Positions 47,796-57,087 of a stretch of DNA of 64,000 bases are shown here, one piece after another. Source of the DNA: Kocuria palustris (GTDB lineage Bacteria; Actinomycetota; Actinomycetes; Actinomycetales; Micrococcaceae). Location: NCBI RefSeq assembly GCF_016907795.1, contig NZ_JAFBCR010000001.1, positions 806,001-870,000 of the forward strand, given 5' to 3'. The notes below the pieces were generated by a model. The model ran no database searches and was not told the DNA's origin. It was given only the letters and a program-made list of their open reading frames with translations. Both the position numbers and the translations under genes were made by a program. Within the stretch, counting starts at the first letter, position 1; every line of letters begins with the position of its first letter.

Positions 47796-49660
47796 GCGCC
47801 GAGCACAATCCCGACGGCACCGCCGAGGTCCAGGCCGCCACCGAGGGCGCCAAGCTCCTGCTGGCCGTGCGCGAGTGGATCGAGCAGGATCCGGACCAGC
47901 ATGATCGCGACGAGCTGCGCGGGCTGCTTGAGCAGGCCCAGGACCCGTCGGCCCCGGAGGATCAGGCGCGGGAGGCCGTGGCCACGCTCGCCGAGCGCTT
48001 CAGCGGGACCCTGCAGTTCGGCACGGCCGGTCTGCGGGCCGCGATCGGCGCCGGACCCATGGGGATGAACCGCGCCGTCGTCCAGCGCGCGGCGGCCGGT
48101 GTGGCCGCCCACGTGCTGGCCGTGGCTGGAGCCGAGCCGGCGCCGAAGGCCGTGATCGGCTTCGACGCCCGCCACCGCTCGGCGGACTTCGCCCGCGACA
48201 CCGCCGCGGTGCTCACCGCCGCCGGGCTGAGCGTCGAGCTCATGCCGCGCCCGCTGCCCACTCCCCTGCTCGCCTGGGCGGTGCGCGATCGCGGCGCGGA
48301 GACCGGGATCATGGTCACCGCCTCCCACAATCCGGCCACGGACAACGGCTACAAGGTCTACCTGGGCGGGCGCTGCGTCGAGCCGACCGCCCGCGGCTGC
48401 CAGATCGTCCCGCCGCACGACGCCCAGATCGCCGAGCGGATCGAGGCCGTGGGCGATCTGCGCGAGCTGGAGCTGGCCGAATCCGGCTGGCAGATCCTGT
48501 CCGAGGACATCGACCGGCAATACCTCGAGGCCGTCGCCGATCCGGAGGCTGAGCGCAGCAACTCCCCGCGGATCGTGCTCACCGCCATGCACGGCGTCGG
48601 CGGCCCCACCGCCCTCGCCGCGCTGGAGCGTGCCGGCTTCGATGACGTCCATCCCGTGGCGGAGCAGTTCGAGCCAGATCCCGGGTTCCCCACCGCGCCG
48701 TTCCCGAACCCCGAGGAGCCCGGGGCGCTGTCGCTGGCGCTGGCTCTGGCCCGCAGGCTCGACGCCGATCTGGTGCTGGCCAACGACCCCGACGCCGATC
48801 GCTGCGCTGCAGCCGTCCCCGACACGGAGGACCCCCGTGCCGAGGGAGGCTGGAGGGCACTGAGCGGAGACGAGGTCGGTGCCCTTCTCGGGGTGACCGC
48901 CCTGCGTCGCCTGGCCGGGACCGCCGGCTCCGCCTCTGTCGCGGGCCCTGCGCAGGCCGCAGATCCGGCTGCCCCCGCGCCGCCCTCCGAGACAGCGCAG
49001 GCACAGCCGTCCGAGCCGGTCCTGGCGAACTCGATCGTCTCCTCGCGCCTGCTCGGGCGCATGGCCGAGGCCGCCGGGGTGGCCCACCGCGAGACGCTGA
49101 CCGGCTTCAAGTGGATCGCCCGCGTGCCGGGGCTGGTCTACGGCTACGAGGAAGCGCTGGGCTACTGCACCGCTCCGGAGATCGTGCGCGACAAGGACGG
49201 GATCACCGCCGCCGTCGCGATCGCCGAGCTGGCCCGGGCGGCTGCCGCCCAGGGGCGCACGCTGGTCGACGAGCTCGACGACCTTGCCCTGCGCCACGGC
49301 CTGCACGCCACGTCGCAGCTGTCGATCCGAGTGTCCGATCTGGAGCTGATCCCGCGGATGATGACGAGGCTGCGCGAGGACCCGCCCCTCGAGCTCGCGG
49401 GCTCCGCTGTGGCTTCCGTCGAGGACCTGGCGCACCCGGAGCCGGACTCGGACCTGCTGCCCACCGAGGGCATGCGCCTGCTGAGCGAGGACGGAACCCG
49501 AGTCATCGTGCGGCCCTCGGGCACGGAGCCCAAGCTCAAGTGCTATCTCGAGACGGTCATGCAGCTCGAGCACCGAGACGAGCTTCCCGCCGCCCGACGC
49601 CGCGCACAGGATCGTCTGGAAGCGCTCACGGAGCAGCTGCGGGCCCTCTTCACCGCCTGA
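47792..49660 (+). CDS. pmmB: Phosphosugar mutase (phosphoglucomutase/phosphomannomutase)
   Basis: 622 residues of the alpha-D-phosphohexomutase family. Phosphoserine loop [22 protein letters not shown], metal loop [15 protein letters not shown], sugar-binding loop [13 protein letters not shown], and phosphate-binding loop [18 protein letters not shown]. An Ala/Pro-rich insert lies near residues 375-405. After purine nucleoside phosphorylase it may act as a ribose/deoxyribose phosphomutase (1-P to 5-P), the natural next step of nucleoside salvage; that substrate is inferred from the operon. ATG overlaps the punA stop (ATGA). Confidence 0.9.
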   Translation: MSAEHNPDGTAEVQAATEGAKLLLAVREWIEQDPDQHDRDELRGLLEQAQDPSAPEDQAREAVATLAERFSGTLQFGTAGLRAAIGAGPMGMNRAVVQRAAAGVAAHVLAVAGAEPAPKAVIGFDARHRSADFARDTAAVLTAAGLSVELMPRPLPTPLLAWAVRDRGAETGIMVTASHNPATDNGYKVYLGGRCVEPTARGCQIVPPHDAQIAERIEAVGDLRELELAESGWQILSEDIDRQYLEAVADPEAERSNSPRIVLTAMHGVGGPTALAALERAGFDDVHPVAEQFEPDPGFPTAPFPNPEEPGALSLALALARRLDADLVLANDPDADRCAAAVPDTEDPRAEGGWRALSGDEVGALLGVTALRRLAGTAGSASVAGPAQAADPAAPAPPSETAQAQPSEPVLANSIVSSRLLGRMAEAAGVAHRETLTGFKWIARVPGLVYGYEEALGYCTAPEIVRDKDGITAAVAIAELARAAAAQGRTLVDELDDLALRHGLHATSQLSIRVSDLELIPRMMTRLREDPPLELAGSAVASVEDLAHPEPDSDLLPTEGMRLLSEDGTRVIVRPSGTEPKLKCYLETVMQLEHRDELPAARRRAQDRLEALTEQLRALFTA

Positions 49661-49684
49661 CGGCTCGACCCAGCACGTCACCCT

Positions 49685-49749
49685 CCCGCGCCTGCGTGCC
49701 CGGATGCCCTTGCAAGCTGCGAAGCCGCATCGAGGCACGCAGGCGCGGG
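49685..49749. terminator. Large inverted repeat between convergent genes
   Basis: Perfect 16-bp arms (49685-49700 CCCGCGCCTGCGTGCC with 49734-49749) around a 33-nt loop that itself contains a TGCAAGCTGCGAAGCCGCA stem. It separates the mutase (plus) from the polyketide cluster (minus) and could stop transcription from both sides. It shares the GGCACGCAGGC word with 20.96 kb. Confidence 0.65.
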
Positions 49750-49770
49750 TTGGGGTCGGGCAATGCCGGA

Positions 49771-50217
49771 TCAGCTCACGGCCACATGCGCGCAGACCAG
49801 CGCGAAGCTGATCAGGAACAGCCACGAGCGCACGCCCTGGAAGACCTCCCAGAGCCGTCGCATGCCGGACCAGGCTCCTGCCGTGGACTCGTCGTCCTGC
49901 CAGAAGTGCGTCCGGAAGTTGATCGGCACGTTCACGATGATCGTGGTGACCAGCGCGATGCCCCAGAGCACAGCCGCCAACACGGGCAGGGTGGCTCCGC
50001 CCAGGTCGACGGCCCCGGAGATCAGCAGCACGAGCGAGGCCGTCATGAGCACGGGCATGATCCGCCCGAAGGTCTTCACGAGCCCCTTCTCGGCGATCAC
50101 GTGGTTCTGCCGGTCGAGCTGGCGCAGCACCGGGTGCACGAACGCGTAGGAGCCGAACTCGGCGCAGGCGGTGAAGCCCGGGACGAACAGCCAGAGGAAG
50201 GCCAGCCAGGCCGTCAT
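49771..50217 (-). CDS. DUF1772 (anthrone oxygenase-like) membrane protein
   Basis: 148 residues with four hydrophobic segments. The layout fits DUF1772, including the middle IIVNVPINFRTHFWQ and the late RRLWEVFQGVRSWLFLISFAL. Some members in aromatic polyketide pathways oxidise anthrones to anthraquinones without cofactor; many others have no known role. Last gene of the cluster; the ATG overlaps the stop of the SnoaL-like gene by 4 nt, so both are made together. Confidence 0.65.
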   Translation of the reverse strand: MTAWLAFLWLFVPGFTACAEFGSYAFVHPVLRQLDRQNHVIAEKGLVKTFGRIMPVLMTASLVLLISGAVDLGGATLPVLAAVLWGIALVTTIIVNVPINFRTHFWQDDESTAGAWSGMRRLWEVFQGVRSWLFLISFALVCAHVAVS

Positions 50218-50762
50218 CGGCGCTTCTTCAGGCGGTCGGACAACCGCGTGCCGAAGGACATGGCGTAGGCCATCGGCTTGGGCATGGAGCCCGAGGGCAT
50301 CATGCCGATCGACTGGGCCATGCCCATCTGATCGGCCTCCTGCCAGCCCTCGATGATCTGGCCCTCATCGGACCAGCGCACGATGCTGATCGAGTCGAAC
50401 ACGACCGGGCGGCCCGTGGCCGGGTAGCCCATGAAGGTGCCGGTGTGGGTGCCGGAGCCGTGGAAGACGACCGTGACGAGGTCGCGCTCGCAGATCATCT
50501 CGGTGATCTCCACGTGGAAGTCCGGGACGGCCTCGAACACGCGGTGCATGGCCTGGAACATGCCCTCGTGCCCGGGCGGCAGCCCCTCGCGGATCTGGTC
50601 GTGGAAGACGACATCGGGGTGGACGGCGCGCTTGGCATAGTCCCAGTCCTGGCGGTTCCAGGCGTTCTCGAGGTAATCGACCATCAGCATGCGGTTGCGC
50701 TCGATGTCGAGTCCGGGCCGCGACGGCTCGGCGGGGGTCGGGGCGGGCTGGGCGTCGGTCAT
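50214..50762 (-). CDS. SnoaL-like (NTF2-fold) protein
   Basis: 182 residues. The cone-shaped NTF2/SnoaL fold is suggested by YLENAWNRQDWDYAKRAVHPDVVFHDQ, then AVPDFHVEITEMICERDLVTVVFHGSGTHTG in parts and GRPVVFDSISIVRWSDEGQIIEGWQEAD in parts. SnoaL proteins cyclise or hydroxylate polyketides, but the fold is also used by many unrelated enzymes. The C-terminal ~35 residues are Met/Lys-rich and atypical. A hairpin at 50843-50880 separates it from the monooxygenase upstream. Coupled to the DUF1772 gene. Confidence 0.75.
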   Translation of the reverse strand: MTDAQPAPTPAEPSRPGLDIERNRMLMVDYLENAWNRQDWDYAKRAVHPDVVFHDQIREGLPPGHEGMFQAMHRVFEAVPDFHVEITEMICERDLVTVVFHGSGTHTGTFMGYPATGRPVVFDSISIVRWSDEGQIIEGWQEADQMGMAQSIGMMPSGSMPKPMAYAMSFGTRLSDRLKKRR

Positions 50763-50842
50763 GGTCTCGCGCTCCTCGGGGTCGGGGTGGTCTCGGTGGG
50801 GTGGATGGGCTTGGCTGCCTCATCGAGGTCGGGTCGGGCGGC

Positions 50843-50880
50843 CCGTCGGGGTCCGTCGTCTCGACGACGGACCCCGACGG
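50843..50880 (-). terminator. Hairpin between monooxygenase and SnoaL-like genes
   Basis: 18-bp arms (50843-50860 with 50863-50880; arm CCGTCGGGGTCCGTCGTC), nearly no loop, 28 nt after the monooxygenase stop. It should end or weaken transcription before the last two genes. Confidence 0.75.
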
Positions 50881-50907
50881 CCGGTCCTGCTGCTCGGTGG
50901 CGGCCCA

Positions 50908-52116
50908 TCAGTGCTCCTGGTGCGCCGCGCTCAGCGGCTGGACGGGGCCCAGCGCCTTGAGCTGGGCCTTGGCATCGGCGGCGAAGATCCGGGGCGTGAC
51001 GGCCGGGCCGAAGCGCTTGAGGAACTGCGCGTTCAGTGCCGAGCCGATACCGGGGCGGTGCGCCGAGGCGCCGACTCCGCGCGAGGCCCGGGCGATCATG
51101 TTGGCCGTGGGCCGGCGGGCGGACTCGTAGGCGCGCAGCGCCTCGGTGATGCCGCGGTCCTGAGCCAGCAGGGAACCCAGGACCACGCCGTCGCTGAGCG
51201 CGGTGCCCGCTCCCTGGCCGAGGTCGAAGGTCATGGCGTGGGCGGCGTCGCCGGCCAGGGTGATGCGGGCGCTGCTCCAGCGCCGCAGCGGCGACTGATC
51301 CATCGTGTCACGGCGGGTGATGACCTCGGTGCGCGAGACCAGCTCGGCGGCCACGGGATCCCACTCGGCCAGCAGCGTGGCCATGGACAGCTGCGAGCCC
51401 AGGCTGTCGCCCTCCGGGGAGGGCCCGGAGGGGCGAACGCACCACCACACGATGGTCTCGTCGTCGAGCCAGAAGTGCGCGAAGCGCACCGCCGAGCCGT
51501 GCATGATGCGGAACGTCCCGGGCATCGCACCGGTCACCGGGGCCTGGGCCATGCCCCAGAAGTGGGCGTAGCCGGGATGGCGCGGCGGATCCGCGTGGTG
51601 CAGGGTCGCCCGCACCGCGGAGTTGATGCCGTCGGCGCCCACCACGGCGTCGAAGCGGTCCTCGGTGCCTTCGGTCAGCACGACCCGCGGCCCGCCTGCG
51701 GCGTCGAGGACCTCGCGCACGTTCGTGCCGCGATGGAAAGTCATCTCGGGCGAGCTGTCGGCGATCACATTGACCAGATCGGCGCGCTTGATCGCGATCG
51801 GCACGGAGTCGTCGAACTGCCGGCCCTCGGCCACCGTGTCGATCGTGGTGAACTGCTCGCCGCGGGCTCCGGACATCTCGAAGCCGGTGATCGGCGAGCT
51901 CACCTCCCGCGCCCGGTCCATGAGCCCCATGCGCTGCAGGGCCATGACCCCGGCGTACCACAGCACATAGCAGCCGCCGTCCCTGGACTCCAGGGTGGGG
52001 CGGGCGTCGAAGACGTGCACGTCCCAGCCCCTGCCCTGCAGGGTGCGCGCGGTGGCCAGACCCGCTGGGCCTGCTCCGATGATGGCCAGTCGACGACGTT
52101 CCAGCACTGTCCTCAC
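50908..52116 (-). CDS. FAD-dependent aromatic-type monooxygenase
   Basis: 402 residues, group A flavoprotein monooxygenase fold. FAD motif AIIGAGPAGLATARTL, acidic VFDAR at the end of strand 2, DG motif VVGADGINSAVR, and GD motif LAGDAAHAMTFDLGQGAGTALSDG. These enzymes hydroxylate aromatic or polyketide substrates using NAD(P)H and O2. GTG 52116 overlaps the stop of the small membrane protein gene (GTGA); a second GTG at 52107 is possible. It is the second monooxygenase of the cluster and differs clearly in sequence from the one at 52.7 kb. Confidence 0.88.
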   Translation of the reverse strand: MRTVLERRRLAIIGAGPAGLATARTLQGRGWDVHVFDARPTLESRDGGCYVLWYAGVMALQRMGLMDRAREVSSPITGFEMSGARGEQFTTIDTVAEGRQFDDSVPIAIKRADLVNVIADSSPEMTFHRGTNVREVLDAAGGPRVVLTEGTEDRFDAVVGADGINSAVRATLHHADPPRHPGYAHFWGMAQAPVTGAMPGTFRIMHGSAVRFAHFWLDDETIVWWCVRPSGPSPEGDSLGSQLSMATLLAEWDPVAAELVSRTEVITRRDTMDQSPLRRWSSARITLAGDAAHAMTFDLGQGAGTALSDGVVLGSLLAQDRGITEALRAYESARRPTANMIARASRGVGASAHRPGIGSALNAQFLKRFGPAVTPRIFAADAKAQLKALGPVQPLSAAHQEH

Positions 52117-52535
52117 CTCTTGACGGCTGATGCGACGAGCGCTCCGCCCAGGGTCACGAGCCCGGCCGCCAGGGTGACGGCGCCCGCCTGGACGAGGACG
52201 TAGAGCTCATTGGGCTCCTCGCGGTTCTCACCGTTCGAGGAGAGGAAGAATCCGGCCGGCATGAGCACGGCCGAGGCCGGCACGGCCCAGCGCGCCACCT
52301 GAAGCGCGGGGCCCTTCAGCTCGGTCTGCTCGGCCAGGATGACGGTGACGGCTCCCAGCGTGGCCAGGGATCCGGCGTGGCCGTGGCCCGAGCGCGCGAA
52401 GGTGCGCTGGAACTCGGTGCCCTCGGCCTCGCCCCGGGTCAGGGCCAGGACGTAGTTGCCCCCGGCCTCGATTCCGATCGTGGCCAGCAGCAGCAGCCCT
52501 TCAGCGGCGCGGGCTCCTCGGCGCAGCGGCTTCAT
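52113..52535 (-). CDS. Small integral membrane protein of unknown family
   Basis: 140 residues with four hydrophobic segments (AEGLLLLATIGIEAGGNYVL; GHAGSLATLGAVTVILAEQ; ARWAVPASAVLMPAGFFLSS; VLVQAGAVTLAAGLVTLGGA). I do not recognise the family. ATG 52535 is chosen since GGAGA lies 5 nt upstream; longer frames add unlikely residues. It is coupled to the monooxygenase that follows. A role in anchoring or export of the product is possible but unproven. Confidence 0.7.
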   Translation of the reverse strand: MKPLRRGARAAEGLLLLATIGIEAGGNYVLALTRGEAEGTEFQRTFARSGHGHAGSLATLGAVTVILAEQTELKGPALQVARWAVPASAVLMPAGFFLSSNGENREEPNELYVLVQAGAVTLAAGLVTLGGALVASAVKR

Positions 52536-52690
52536 GGTGGTCTCCTTCATGGGGTCGTTGACTGTCGGTCGGCTCGTCGAGCCGGTATCGGCGACGACGT
52601 GCGAGGCGGAGGCACAGGCATCCGGTCTCATCACATCAGCCCTGGTCAGCTGGGTCTATGGGGATTCCGTCGATTCCCCGTGCGCTGTCC

Positions 52691-52734
52691 TGCCCGCCCG
52701 CACCCCCGACAGATGTCACGGGTGGGCGGGCGGG
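52691..52734 (-). terminator. GC-rich hairpin after the first monooxygenase gene
   Basis: CCCGCCCGCACCC and GGGTGGGCGGGCGGG pair with a small bulge around a 14-nt loop, directly next to the stop codon at 52735-52737. The 199-bp gap 52536-52734 holds no gene. Confidence 0.5.
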
Positions 52735-53895
52735 TCACAGCACGGGGATGATCTCCTTCTGCGCGGTGCCCCAGGGATGCGTGCGGTAGATGGCGCGCAG
52801 GACGATCTCGTTGCGGACGGCGATCATGGGCTTGGCCGTGAAGGTGGAGACGGAGGAGACCTGGCGGGAGGACTTCACGAAGCCGTTGGCCCGGTCCCTG
52901 CGCCGCTCCTCGAAGCTGCGCAGCGCCTCGGCCACGGAGGCCTCGCGCTGGAAGGCCAGGGCCACGCTGAGCCCGTCCTCGATGCCCTGACCGGCCCCCT
53001 GGGCCATGTCCGGCGTCATGGGGTGTGCGGCGTCGCCGATGATCGTGGCGCGGCCGCGGCCCCAGTGCTGGAGCGGGTCGCGGTCCAGGATGTGGTTGCG
53101 CAGGATGCGCTCCTCCGGGGTCGAGCGGACCATCGACTGGACGTGCGCGGGCCAGCCCCGGAAGCGGCGGATCGCCTCGGCCTGACGTTCCCCCGGCACG
53201 TCCGGATACCGCGGCGGCGCCTGCAGCAGCGCCAGCCAGTACAGCTCGCCGTCGCTGACGTGGTAGTGCAGGATCCGCCCGGTGGGGCCCCAGTAGATGG
53301 CCATGTCGCCGGGGACCAGCTCGGGGTGCTGGTAGTCGGTCGTGCCGTGCCAGGCGGTCAGCCCGCAGTAGCGCGGCTCGGCGGGGCCGTGCAGCTGGCG
53401 GCGGATCACGGAACCGATGCCGTCGGCGCCGATCACGGCATCAGCGCGCAGGCTCTGGTCGTCGCCAGTGCGCACGATGACACCGGAATCCGTGCGGTCG
53501 AAGCCGGTCACCGAGATGCCGAAGCGCACGGTGCCCGGCTCCAGGGCCTGCAGCAGGGTCTGGTAGAGGTGCGTGCGCGTCACGCCCACGGCCGGGCAGC
53601 CCGCGCCGGCGGCCAGCTTCTCCACGTCCAGGGTCCCGATCTGGCGCTCGCGCCAGGTGAGATAGCGGTGGCGGCGCACCACGGTGCCGCGCTCGATCAC
53701 CGGCTCGGCCAGCCCCAGCCGGTCCAGGCAGTCGATCACGTTGGGCCATAGGTGGATGCCGGCGCCCAGCTCGGCCGTCGAGGCGGTCTCGCGCGCTTCG
53801 AGCACGCGCACGCCGAAGCCCGCCTGCTGCAGCGCGTTGGCCGCCGTCAGTCCGGCGATGCCGCCGCCGACGATCACGATCTCTGCTCTTCTCAT
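52735..53895 (-). CDS. FAD-dependent monooxygenase (salicylate hydroxylase-like)
   Basis: 386 residues. FAD motif IVIVGGGIAGLTAANALQ, VLEAR after strand 2, DG motif AVIGADGIGSVIRRQL, GD motif IIGDAAHPMTPDMAQGAGQGIEDG. The C-terminal part (SFEERRRDRANGFVKSSRQ) is also typical of the class. Likely hydroxylates or epoxidises the product of the ketosynthases. Overlaps the hydrolase gene by 4 nt, so it is part of the main coupled operon. Confidence 0.9.
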   Translation of the reverse strand: MRRAEIVIVGGGIAGLTAANALQQAGFGVRVLEARETASTAELGAGIHLWPNVIDCLDRLGLAEPVIERGTVVRRHRYLTWRERQIGTLDVEKLAAGAGCPAVGVTRTHLYQTLLQALEPGTVRFGISVTGFDRTDSGVIVRTGDDQSLRADAVIGADGIGSVIRRQLHGPAEPRYCGLTAWHGTTDYQHPELVPGDMAIYWGPTGRILHYHVSDGELYWLALLQAPPRYPDVPGERQAEAIRRFRGWPAHVQSMVRSTPEERILRNHILDRDPLQHWGRGRATIIGDAAHPMTPDMAQGAGQGIEDGLSVALAFQREASVAEALRSFEERRRDRANGFVKSSRQVSSVSTFTAKPMIAVRNEIVLRAIYRTHPWGTAQKEIIPVL

Positions 53896-54776
53896 GGCTG
53901 CTCGATCCTGTCCTCGTCCCGTGCGGCACCCGAGGCCGCAGCCCCGGAGCCCGCGTCCTGAACCCTGCTGCCGACGGCCTCCGGCTCCCTCGCCGGAACG
54001 GTGCCGACGGCGTGCGAGCCGCGGCCCTCGTCGAGGATCTTGAGGAAGCCGCGCAGCTGCTCGATCAGTCCCGTGGAGTCCTCGACCTGCACGGCGTGGC
54101 CGATGCCGTCGAAGGCCACGTGGTGCAGGCGCGGGTGCGCCTGTCGTGCCCTCTGCACGTCCTCGGCGGACATGAGCCCGCCGCGGGCCTCATCGGCCTG
54201 CAGCAGCGCCACCGGTCCGTCGAAGCGCACGAGCAGATCCTCGGCCGGGCACGGGGCGGCGAACTCTCCGTCGTGGTAGGCCTCCAGCACCGCCGGGTCC
54301 AGCTGCTCCGGCGAGCGCGACACCGCTCGCAGGACCAGGGGCGCGTCCGCGAGGTAGGACCGCGTGATCGAGGGATCCGGTCGCCGCGAGTGCAGCGGCG
54401 AGTCGATCACCACGAGCCCGTCGATCAGCTCGGGTCTGCGGGAGGCGGCCGCCATCGCGACCCAGCCGCCCAGCGAGTGGCCGCTGAGCACGACCGGCTC
54501 GGGGCAGTGCGCCTCGAGGAGGTCGATCAGGTCCCCCGCCATGGCCTCCACCGAGTAATCCCCTGCCGCTCTCCCGGAGAGCCCGTGTCCGCGCAGGTCG
54601 GGGGCCAGCTGCGTGTGCTCCTGCAGACCGGCCATGACCGGCTTGAAGATCTGCCAGCGAGCGCCGAGACCGTGGACGTGCACGATCCGCGGCACGCCCC
54701 GGCCCAGGCTCCCGTAGGCCAGGACCGGTTCGTGCGCGCTCCACAGCTGCGGCAGCGGGCGAGCCTTAGGAGGCAC
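53892..54776 (-). CDS. Alpha/beta hydrolase, possible thioesterase or cyclase
   Basis: 294 residues. Oxyanion strand HVHGLGARW, nucleophile Ser in LSGHSLGGWVAM, and catalytic His in DGIGHAVQVED; the acid is probably the Asp of LLQADEARGG. The last ~45 residues are a disordered Glu/Ala/Gly tail. In the cluster it could release the chain from the ACP; hydrolysis of another ester is equally possible. GTG 54776 overlaps the end of the KS-KS gene by 11 nt. Confidence 0.85.
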   Translation of the reverse strand: MPPKARPLPQLWSAHEPVLAYGSLGRGVPRIVHVHGLGARWQIFKPVMAGLQEHTQLAPDLRGHGLSGRAAGDYSVEAMAGDLIDLLEAHCPEPVVLSGHSLGGWVAMAAASRRPELIDGLVVIDSPLHSRRPDPSITRSYLADAPLVLRAVSRSPEQLDPAVLEAYHDGEFAAPCPAEDLLVRFDGPVALLQADEARGGLMSAEDVQRARQAHPRLHHVAFDGIGHAVQVEDSTGLIEQLRGFLKILDEGRGSHAVGTVPAREPEAVGSRVQDAGSGAAASGAARDEDRIEQP

Positions 54777-57087
54777 CGTGATCCGCCTCGGCCACGCCCA
54801 GCACCAGGGCCAGGTGAAAGCCGTTCGAGCTGGAGGTCGTCACGACGACGGGGCCTTCGGTCTCGCCGCGCGAGATCGCCCCGGCGGCCAGGACCACGTC
54901 CAGCAGACCGCCCACGGCGAAGGAGTCGCCCAGCACCGGGCGGCTGGCGTGGCGCTGCGCCTGCGGCAGAACACGGCCCAGGGCCGACTCGGCGGCGGCA
55001 TCGGAGCCTGCCGAGCCCTTGAGGTCGACCCACACGTGGTGCACGTCCTGCGCCGAGACGCCGGCGCGCTGCAGGCCGTCGCGCACGGCGCGCTCCAGGC
55101 CCTCGCCCTCGGCCGAGACCGAGCCGATGCCCAGTCCGTCGGAGGCCATGCCCGTGCCGAGCAGCTCGGCCAGCGGCTGGGCACCGCGCTCCAGGGCGGA
55201 GTCCCGGTCCTCGATCAGCACGCTGGCAGCGCCCTCGGCGGCGTGCCAGTCGCCGCCGTCGAACAGGCCCAGGTCCCGCAGCCCGCGCACGACCGACGGG
55301 GTCAGCGCCTCGGCGGAGGTGCCCAGGATCGCGTCGGCGCGACCGCGCCGGATCTCCTGGGCGCCCATGCTCAGCGTGAGCGCCCCGGCGGCGCGTCCTG
55401 CGGTCAGCGTGGTGGTGGGGCCCACGCAGCCCAGGTTCATGGCCACCTGGCCGGCGGCGGCGTTGTAGACGGTGTTCGGGAACAGCGCCGGATTGGCCGC
55501 GGAGGGGTCCTCGTCGAACAGGGGCTGGGCGAAGCGCTCCATGACGTCCATGGGCCCGATCTCGGTGCCCAGGATGATGCCGGTGCGCTCGCCTGCGGTG
55601 TGGTCGGCGTGCTCGAGCGCGGACTGCGCGGCCACGACCGAGCCGATCGCCAGGCGATCCATGCGCCGGCGCACGCGGGGGGCCAGCTGCTCCTTGCCGG
55701 TCGCCGTGAACAGCCCGACCTGCTGGCCCTCGACCTCGGTGAAGGCCTGTTCGCCAGCGGCCACCGCCTCCTCGAGCGCCGACACCGTCTCCCCGGCGGA
55801 GGTCACCGCACCCAGACCCGTGAGGACGATCCGGCGATCGCTGACCGGCAGGCGCGTGTCCTCGTGATCGCGGGTGAGCACGAGCGAGGCGTTCGCCCCG
55901 CCGAAGGCGAAGTTGTTGCAGATCGCCGCGTTCGTCTCCATCGGCTGCGCCTCGATCGGCACATGGCGCAGGTCGCAGACCGGGTCGGGGGTCACGAGCC
56001 CGGCGGTGGGCGGCGCGGTCTGGGTCTGCAGCGCCTTGACCGTGACCATGGCCTCGGAGGCCCCGGCCGCACCCAGCAGGTGCCCGATCATGGACTTCGT
56101 CGACGACACCCGGATCTGGTCCAGGTCCTCCCCCAGAGCCCGTCGCATGGCGGCGGTCTCGGCGGGGTCGTTCTTGGCGGTGCCCGTGCCGTGGGAGTTC
56201 AGGTAGCCGACCTCGGAGGCCGAGACCCCGGCCTGGCGCAGCGCCTCCTGGATGGCCCGGGCCGCGCCGCGGCCCTCGGGCTCGGGGGCGGTCGGGTGGT
56301 AGCCGTCGGCGGACAGGCCCAGCCCGGCGAACTGCGCCAGGACCTCCAGGCCCAGCTGCTCGGCCAGGTCCTCGCGCACGAGCACCATCATGGCCGCGCC
56401 CTCGCCCAGCGAAAGTCCTTGACGGTCGGCGGAGTACGGCTTGGCCGGCTCCGGCGACAGCGACTCGAGCGAGTTGAACCCGGCGAACAGCACATCGGAC
56501 AGGGCATCGGTGCCACCGGTGAGCACGGCATCGGCGCGACCGTCGGCGATCAGCTCGGCGGCATAGCCCACCGCGTTGGCGCCGGCGGCGCAGGCGGTGT
56601 TCAGCGACAGGACCGGGCCGCGGATGGCGTGGGCTCCTGCCACGGCCTCGGCCAGGCCCTGCGGGGTCGAGTACGCCAGAGCCTCGCCCTTGCCCTCGCG
56701 CCCGGCGCGCTCGTCGAGGTACCACTGCTCGACCGAGAGAAGCCCGGCGTTGCAGGTGCCCAGGACCAGGCCCCAGCGCTCCGGCTCGATGCCGAGTCCC
56801 TCGGCTGCGGCCATGGCCTCCTCGGCGGCGATCAGCGCGAAGTCCAGCGCCGGATCGTCGTAGCCCTCGGGGTAGCCGGCGCGATCGGCGGGCTTGTCCA
56901 GCGGGGCGACCTCGCCAGCGATGTCCGTGCGGATGCCCTCGGTGGACAGACGCTGGACGGTGCGGATCGCGACGCTGCCGTCGCGCACGCCCTCCCAGGT
57001 GGCCTCGGCGCCGCGGCCCTGCGAGGTCACCGCGCCCACGGCCACCACGACGGGACGGGGCTGAGCTGCTGCGTGCTGCTGGTTCAT
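54766..57087 (-). CDS. Tandem ketosynthase: active KS fused to degenerate KS
   Basis: 773 residues. Domain 1 (~1-407) is a full FabF/KS-alpha type enzyme: Cys166 in LNTACAAGAN, His299 in NSHGTGTAKND, Lys331 and His336 in TKSMIGHLLGAAG, and the C-terminal NNFAFGGANASL. Domain 2 (~413-773) starts again with RIVLTGLGAVTSAG but is shorter and has lost the active site: the nucleophile region is TTTLTAGRAAGALT (Cys to Gly), the HGTGT loop is WVDLKGSAGSD, and the last motif reads GDSFAVGGLLD. It thus looks like a KS and chain-length-factor-like unit joined in one chain. ATG overlaps the KS-beta gene by 4 nt. Confidence 0.9.
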   Translation of the reverse strand: MNQQHAAAQPRPVVVAVGAVTSQGRGAEATWEGVRDGSVAIRTVQRLSTEGIRTDIAGEVAPLDKPADRAGYPEGYDDPALDFALIAAEEAMAAAEGLGIEPERWGLVLGTCNAGLLSVEQWYLDERAGREGKGEALAYSTPQGLAEAVAGAHAIRGPVLSLNTACAAGANAVGYAAELIADGRADAVLTGGTDALSDVLFAGFNSLESLSPEPAKPYSADRQGLSLGEGAAMMVLVREDLAEQLGLEVLAQFAGLGLSADGYHPTAPEPEGRGAARAIQEALRQAGVSASEVGYLNSHGTGTAKNDPAETAAMRRALGEDLDQIRVSSTKSMIGHLLGAAGASEAMVTVKALQTQTAPPTAGLVTPDPVCDLRHVPIEAQPMETNAAICNNFAFGGANASLVLTRDHEDTRLPVSDRRIVLTGLGAVTSAGETVSALEEAVAAGEQAFTEVEGQQVGLFTATGKEQLAPRVRRRMDRLAIGSVVAAQSALEHADHTAGERTGIILGTEIGPMDVMERFAQPLFDEDPSAANPALFPNTVYNAAAGQVAMNLGCVGPTTTLTAGRAAGALTLSMGAQEIRRGRADAILGTSAEALTPSVVRGLRDLGLFDGGDWHAAEGAASVLIEDRDSALERGAQPLAELLGTGMASDGLGIGSVSAEGEGLERAVRDGLQRAGVSAQDVHHVWVDLKGSAGSDAAAESALGRVLPQAQRHASRPVLGDSFAVGGLLDVVLAAGAISRGETEGPVVVTTSSSNGFHLALVLGVAEADHGAS

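Noticed and set aside
50214-54776. Calling the cluster a classical aromatic (minimal PKS) polyketide cluster
   Set aside because: Dehydratase and ketoreductase genes lie inside the KS operon and the KS/KS-beta pair lacks the usual CLF Gln; the core looks reducing. Only the tail genes resemble aromatic pathways.
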